Assembly (NCBI GenBank): GCA_041658345.1
Contig: JBBAAK010000003.1
Span: 67,631-131,630, forward strand
Origin: JBAZYV01 sp041658345
GTDB lineage: Bacteria; Patescibacteriota; Gracilibacteria; UBA1369; 2-02-FULL-48-14
Length of the DNA: 64,000 nucleotides
Reading direction: 5' to 3'
Part shown: piece by piece, positions 60,326-64,000 of the stretch
How the letters are laid out: every line of letters starts with the position of its first letter
How positions within the stretch are numbered: position 1 is the stretch's first letter
Notes under the pieces: model-generated
What the model was told of the DNA's origin: nothing
Seen by the model: only the letters and a program-made list of their open reading frames with translations
Database searches by the model: none
Translations under genes and position numbers: made by a program

Positions 60326-63307
60326 CTAAGGGTGAATTTTAGGTGATATTGCATATTTCCTTCCACGGCCTTTAAAGGCTTGATTTCCTCCTTCAAGTAC
60401 GTCGCAAACCTTTTCAAGGATTCCATCTTCTAGCTTGTCTACGGGGACATTTGGCAGTTCTTCTGCCTTGTTTTCTAAAGACCCACTCACATAACTTAAA
60501 CGCGGCCTTCCTTTTCCATTAAATTTTGCCGCTATAATCTGTTCTGAGTCTGTATTTACTACTAAGTTTGCGTTGTGTGTGACCATAATTATTTGCCTGT
60601 AATCTTTACGATTTTTGAAAAATCTAATAAGGTCATTATATACGGATAAGTTGTCCAAGTTCTCTTCGGGTTGATCAACAATTAAAGGCCTCTGGTCAGT
60701 TTTGTCTACCTCAAGAAATAACATAAGCAGAATGATCCCTTTTTGTCCTGGGGACAGAAAGTCTATTTCCGTCCCATCAAATGTGAGTGAAGAAGTGATA
60801 TCAAAGTAGCTTGGGTCGTATAACCAGTTCAAGAAATGCACCAAATAGTAGTTGCTTTTGAGCTGATCCTCGATTTTTATCTTTTCTTCCCCTAACTTGG
60901 TGAAACCAGCTAGCAGTGTTTTGCTTGCCGTTTTAACCGACGAACTGGAAAAGTCGTTTAACCTTAGTGTTTCGTAAAACGCTGATAGAGCTTCATTCAG
61001 ACCTTCGTTTGAGCGAAAATTTCCTTTTCTTGAGCGGTCAATCATATCGATCCCTCTTTTTTCGTGATCTTGTATTTGATACTTTAGTTTCGCATTAAAT
61101 TTCAGCTTTTTATCTGTATCTGTTCCTTTAGATAGCGACTCCTGTAGTGGCGCATAGAGCTCTTCCACGGTTTTTTTCTCTCTTTTTAATAAATCGAAGT
61201 AATCACAATACGTTTCTACGCATTGGTTCCAGAGCGTTTTCAGTAAGGAGTTCGACTCCGTTTTTATTTTTTCAATTTCTTGGGTCAAAGCCTTGATATT
61301 GTTTTCAAGTTGTACGATAGACTCTCTTTGTTTTTGATATTTCATCTTTTGAGTTTCAAACGCCTGAGTTTCCTTTTGCTTCTTTGTGATTTTTTCAATC
61401 AACTTGGCATAATTTTCTGTGGATAGCGCTTCTGCGTTCACGTTTAAAATAGCCGCTACTGTTTTTTTATCACTGTCTTTAAGGAGTTTGACCTGTTCGT
61501 ATAGCGATTTCTCAATCTTAGCCAGTTTTTCTTCGGCTTCCTTTCCGTTTATTTTAGCAGTAAAGGCCTCCTCATTTGTTACTTCACACGCTTTTAGCAG
61601 ATCTGAAATATCTCTATTAAATTCGGTTATTTTTTCTTCAAACAACTTGATTTTCGTACCGATTTTCTGGATTTCATTTATTTTGTTCTGGATTCCTATG
61701 ATGTGCTCTTCATATGAGTTTTTCTCTCTGTTTAGCTCTAGAAGTTCGTCTTGATCTGCCTTTGCCTCTTTAGGCAACTCTGGCAGGCTTTTCTTCAGGG
61801 TTTCCATGTCCTCTTTTAGCTTTTTTAATAGAGCTTCTTTCTCAGGCAGACCCTTAAGAGCTTTATATTGTTGTGACATTTCTCCGTTTAACTCGAAGAT
61901 TTTTCCTTTGAGTTGTGCTTTTTCAAACTGGAACTTCTCTAGCACTTTAGTTTTTAACTCCTCGAAATTTGAGCACCACATTTTCTCTGTTTCATCTAAT
62001 GCATCAAATATAACCCTCTCAATTTGAGCTTGGAGTTTTTCACTCTTTCCAGGTGAACAGAGATCTTCCACCACACTTTGAGGGAGGTAGCATACCATGC
62101 CTTGATCATCGTGCAGTTTACCGATTTCAAAAGAGGATTTTGAGTCGTCGCCCCATTCCAACTGGATTTTTGTGCCAGTGATTGGGGATTTATGTTGCTT
62201 TGCGTTTTCTACGAAGGAGTTTTCCGTTACATCTTTGCTTCCTGCTCCGTAGGCAATTGCTTCTGCCAGGGCTGATTTCCCAGAACCTCTTCCTCCAATA
62301 ATTGTCACGAGCCCCTCATTTAGCTCAATCTCGAAACCCTCTTCAAACCATCCATTTGACGTTGGTATAGAGATTTTCTTAATAATCTTATGCTCGTGTC
62401 TGTAATTTGGAGGCGAATCTCCCATAAAAAGTCTATGTTCAGGCTCGTTCAAAACTTGCTTTAGCCCAGCGAATGTTGGGTCGGCTTTGATCCATAGCTT
62501 TGTTGCATTCAGTCTGGAGAAGTCATGTGAATCAGAAGAATGAAGTATTGGGGTTTGTAAGTTATTACTGGCTAAATTTTCTTTATTCAGTGCAATTTTT
62601 GCTGGGTCATCAAGACAGGTGAGGCAAAAGTTTGAGCTGTTGATCAAATCCCTTTTCTCCGCTGCGGATTGATCCCATTTGGCCTGATCCCATTCAGAGT
62701 ATCCTATGGCAGTTAGGTATCTCCCTTTGAACGGGCTTTTTTTGAGTAGTTTTAAAAGATCGTCTCTATCGTAGGTGATATTGTCAAAGCCTACCTCTAG
62801 ATCGGTCTTGTTCTGGATGCTATTTGTTGCTGGAGCATTTGCTTTCATTGCTTTACCCAGCTCCTCAAGTGACCTACGAGTTGGTGCCTGCTCCCACTCT
62901 GTGTGGTCAGCGATTTTATAACCTTTGGATATGCCGTTCAGAAATTGTTCTTCAATAACTTCTGGAGGGACGGATGGGTCGAAAAGAATATGAAAGTTAT
63001 GGCGTTTTTTATTGTTCTCAGTTCCACTGAACGTATTCAGCCTGAACTCGATGTTGGGCATTAAGAGGTCGATATTTGGGAACTCGGAACGCCTTTTTAG
63101 TAGAACTTTGTACCCATCACAAAAAAGATAGTCCGTAACAGCTATTGCCTTTATGTCTTTTGGGAGTTCAGCCAGCTGTTTGATGAACTTGTCCCATACG
63201 GCCTCTGTATCCCCTCCGTACTGTTGGACAATTGACTTTGGAGTGTGTAGGTGGAGATCCCATCTGTTCCATTGAGAGCCTTTTGAATATTTGTATTTTA
63301 CTTTCAT
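60326..63307 (-). CDS. PHP domain plus SMC-type ATPase (TrlF-like)
   Basis: 993 aa. PHP metal-dependent phosphoesterase at the N terminus: NRWDLHLHTPKS (HxH, ~residue 20), then AIGYSEWDQAKW and LHSSDSHDFSRL (~260). The ATPase part has Walker A IIGGRGSGKSALAEAI (~336), a long coiled coil (~430-700), signature LSPGQKGIILLMLF (~848) and Walker B RPLIVDQPEENLDN (~865), then MVTHNANLVV. This matches proteins named TrlF-family in databases, known mostly from mobile elements and thought to act in defence; the target of the PHP active site is unknown. It follows a 101-aa membrane protein by 5 bp. Confidence 0.9.
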   Translation of the reverse strand: MKVKYKYSKGSQWNRWDLHLHTPKSIVQQYGGDTEAVWDKFIKQLAELPKDIKAIAVTDYLFCDGYKVLLKRRSEFPNIDLLMPNIEFRLNTFSGTENNKKRHNFHILFDPSVPPEVIEEQFLNGISKGYKIADHTEWEQAPTRRSLEELGKAMKANAPATNSIQNKTDLEVGFDNITYDRDDLLKLLKKSPFKGRYLTAIGYSEWDQAKWDQSAAEKRDLINSSNFCLTCLDDPAKIALNKENLASNNLQTPILHSSDSHDFSRLNATKLWIKADPTFAGLKQVLNEPEHRLFMGDSPPNYRHEHKIIKKISIPTSNGWFEEGFEIELNEGLVTIIGGRGSGKSALAEAIAYGAGSKDVTENSFVENAKQHKSPITGTKIQLEWGDDSKSSFEIGKLHDDQGMVCYLPQSVVEDLCSPGKSEKLQAQIERVIFDALDETEKMWCSNFEELKTKVLEKFQFEKAQLKGKIFELNGEMSQQYKALKGLPEKEALLKKLKEDMETLKKSLPELPKEAKADQDELLELNREKNSYEEHIIGIQNKINEIQKIGTKIKLFEEKITEFNRDISDLLKACEVTNEEAFTAKINGKEAEEKLAKIEKSLYEQVKLLKDSDKKTVAAILNVNAEALSTENYAKLIEKITKKQKETQAFETQKMKYQKQRESIVQLENNIKALTQEIEKIKTESNSLLKTLWNQCVETYCDYFDLLKREKKTVEELYAPLQESLSKGTDTDKKLKFNAKLKYQIQDHEKRGIDMIDRSRKGNFRSNEGLNEALSAFYETLRLNDFSSSSVKTASKTLLAGFTKLGEEKIKIEDQLKSNYYLVHFLNWLYDPSYFDITSSLTFDGTEIDFLSPGQKGIILLMLFLEVDKTDQRPLIVDQPEENLDNLSVYNDLIRFFKNRKDYRQIIMVTHNANLVVNTDSEQIIAAKFNGKGRPRLSYVSGSLENKAEELPNVPVDKLEDGILEKVCDVLEGGNQAFKGRGRKYAISPKIHP

Positions 63308-63312
63308 GGTTA

Positions 63313-63618
63313 TTATTTAGGTTCATTCCCCTTACGTTCATTCTCTTTAAAACTCGGCGTGCGTGTCAGCAATGATCCTATTGCAGCACCTAATACGAAA
63401 GTGGAGATGTCATCTTCTAGGCCGATTTCACTGAAGGCAAGTATTATCACCAAGGCTGTTAGTCCAAATGCAAAAAGATCGAAAAAGAAATGGTAGGCCA
63501 AAAGACTGTTTGGCTCACCTTTTTTCATTTCTAGCATTTTGTTGGCGTAAAAGAGCGAGATCAGCAGCAGGATTATGCTACTTATTACAATGATGAGCTG
63601 TGTTGGAAGTTTATCCAT
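63313..63618 (-). CDS. Small membrane protein, partner of the TrlF-like ATPase
   Basis: 101 aa with three hydrophobic segments: LIIVISSIILLLISLFYANK, HFFFDLFAFGLTALVIILAF and ISTFVLGAAIGSLL, then a charged C-terminal tail. No family recognised. It is the first gene of a two-gene operon with the 993-aa ATPase (5 bp apart), so the products probably act together, for example as membrane effector and sensor. Confidence 0.65.
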   Translation of the reverse strand: MDKLPTQLIIVISSIILLLISLFYANKMLEMKKGEPNSLLAYHFFFDLFAFGLTALVIILAFSEIGLEDDISTFVLGAAIGSLLTRTPSFKENERKGNEPK

Positions 63619-63831
63619 GGATTTGAGTTATGCAGGCGCATAGTAGCACTTATAAAGCTCAATTTCAGTAGGTCTTGAACGTCTTGAAATTATAATCGGT
63701 TTCCTTCCGTTTTGTTTATTGATAAAATTAGTGCGGATGTACTCTTCGGCATTGTTCCTTCACAACATGGAGCCAACTAGCTAAAAGCGCTTACACAAGG
63801 CAAAAAGCAGCTCTCATGTACACCCTTAATT
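63619..63831. other. Right end of the element, non-coding
   Basis: 213 bp. It should contain the promoter of the membrane protein/ATPase operon and the integrase arm sites. TTCACAACATG near 63761 also occurs near 57923 inside the element. No gene is seen. Confidence 0.4.
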
Positions 63832-63844
63832 CATGGTAAGGATG
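63832..63844 (+). repeat. Right attachment core (attR)
   Basis: CATGGTAAGGATG, identical to 53849-53861. Confidence 0.85.
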
Positions 63845-63877
63845 AGGTCTCGGGTTCAATTCCCGATCGTGGCTCCA
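63832..63877 (+). pseudogene. 3' half of tRNA-Thr(GGU), interrupted
   Basis: Starts inside the anticodon arm at the att core, then AGGTC variable loop, T arm TCGGGTTCAATTCCCGA, acceptor TCGTGGC, discriminator T and CCA. Joined to 53819-53861 it restores a tRNA in which all acceptor pairs match (with one G-U). Confidence 0.9.
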
Positions 63878-63907
63878 GTATTTTGGGATATAGGTAAAAA
63901 CGGTCTG

Positions 63908-64000
63908 CTAGAAATTTTCCAAGAAATAATCAATCATTTGTTTCCTGCGTTTTTTAGAAATTCCACGGTGTATTAGGATTTTTTGTTTCATATGAGCAAA
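63908..64000 (-). CDS. C-terminal fragment of an unknown gene (5' end outside window)
   Basis: On the minus strand the frame is open from the window edge to TAG at 63908-63910 and reads MKQKILIHRGISKKRRKQMI followed by DYFLENF, possibly preceded by more residues. Only ~30 codons are visible, so this is a weak call. It lies outside the element, on the chromosome. Confidence 0.35.
   Translation of the reverse strand, partial: FAHMKQKILIHRGISKKRRKQMIDYFLENF

Larger units (their letters stand above)
53849..63844. mobile_element. Integrated element in tRNA-Thr(GGU), about 10 kb
   Basis: The two ends share the exact 13-bp core CATGGTAAGGATG (53849-53861 and 63832-63844), which covers the anticodon loop and 3' stem of the target tRNA. 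Repeat-to-repeat length is 9983 bp. Inside are a complete tRNA-Thr, two tyrosine recombinases, an AAA ATPase, an XRE regulator, a TrlF-like ATPase operon and several unknown genes. No transposase, conjugation or phage structural genes are seen, so transfer must depend on a helper or the element is reduced. Confidence 0.88.

Noticed and set aside
53819..63877. Trans-spliced split tRNA as in some archaea
   Set aside because: Both halves contain the same 13-bp core, the mark of site-specific integration, and the flanking sequences are not complementary to each other.
1..64000. Alternative code with UGA as glycine (Gracilibacteria/Absconditabacteria)
   Set aside because: Many genes end at UGA at the expected length, and an RF2 with SPF and GGQ is encoded.
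1..64000. Insertion sequences
   Set aside because: No transposase gene and no paired terminal inverted repeats with target duplications were found; the R1-R4 family has no coding capacity.

Overview
The window reads as chromosome of a Patescibacteria (CPR) member, possibly a Peregrinibacteria-like lineage; this is inferred from gene content, since no 16S rRNA is present. UGA works as a stop throughout and an intact release factor 2 is encoded, which argues against the UGA-recoded Gracilibacteria and Absconditabacteria. Genes are densely packed. Shine-Dalgarno sequences are almost absent. At least eight starts have a -10-like TANNNT hexamer six bases before the start codon, as expected for leaderless mRNAs.

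Regions: 1-5.3 kb holds the end of a glycosyltransferase, a DUF721/DciA-like gene, rpsP-khpA, a VirB2-like pilin and a stand-alone 5'-3' exonuclease with a C-terminal clamp-binding motif. 5.6-20.4 kb is mostly cell division and envelope (ftsA, ftsZ, FemABX transferase, Wzx-like flippase, murD) plus def-prfB and RNase J. 20.4-26 kb holds an AT-rich candidate replication origin, dnaN, mfd and the tmRNA gene. 26-48 kb holds a ZIP transporter, a tandem-fused D-Ala-D-Ala ligase, a small GGQ release factor, an O-antigen ligase, a class A PBP, pheS-SemiSWEET-pheT, a VapBC-like pair, HU/topA and a large secreted protein. 48-53.6 kb holds two adjacent peptidoglycan hydrolases without signal peptides, nadE, smpB, a lipoprotein, tRNA-Ser, rpmB and a site-2 protease.

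From about 53.85 to 63.83 kb lies a roughly 10-kb integrated element. Its ends split a tRNA-Thr(GGU) gene inside the anticodon arm: the 5' half is at 53819-53861 and the 3' half at 63832-63877, and both contain the same 13-bp core CATGGTAAGGATG. Joining the halves at that core rebuilds a perfectly paired tRNA. The element carries a separate, complete tRNA-Thr(GGU) that could replace the broken one. It also has two tyrosine recombinases, an AAA_14/DUF4143 ATPase behind a three-copy 34-bp-period repeat, a 993-aa PHP-plus-SMC-type ATPase (TrlF-like) in an operon with a small membrane protein, an XRE regulator with a palindromic operator, a membrane-anchored protein and unknown genes. The cargo looks like a defence or maintenance module and is the best candidate here for an undescribed system.

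Other structure includes four copies of a dispersed ~70-bp repeat built around a CTCGAG-centred palindrome, two perfect palindromes in one intergenic gap, and promoters that fix several start codons. No computed searches were possible; family names rest on motifs read by eye.
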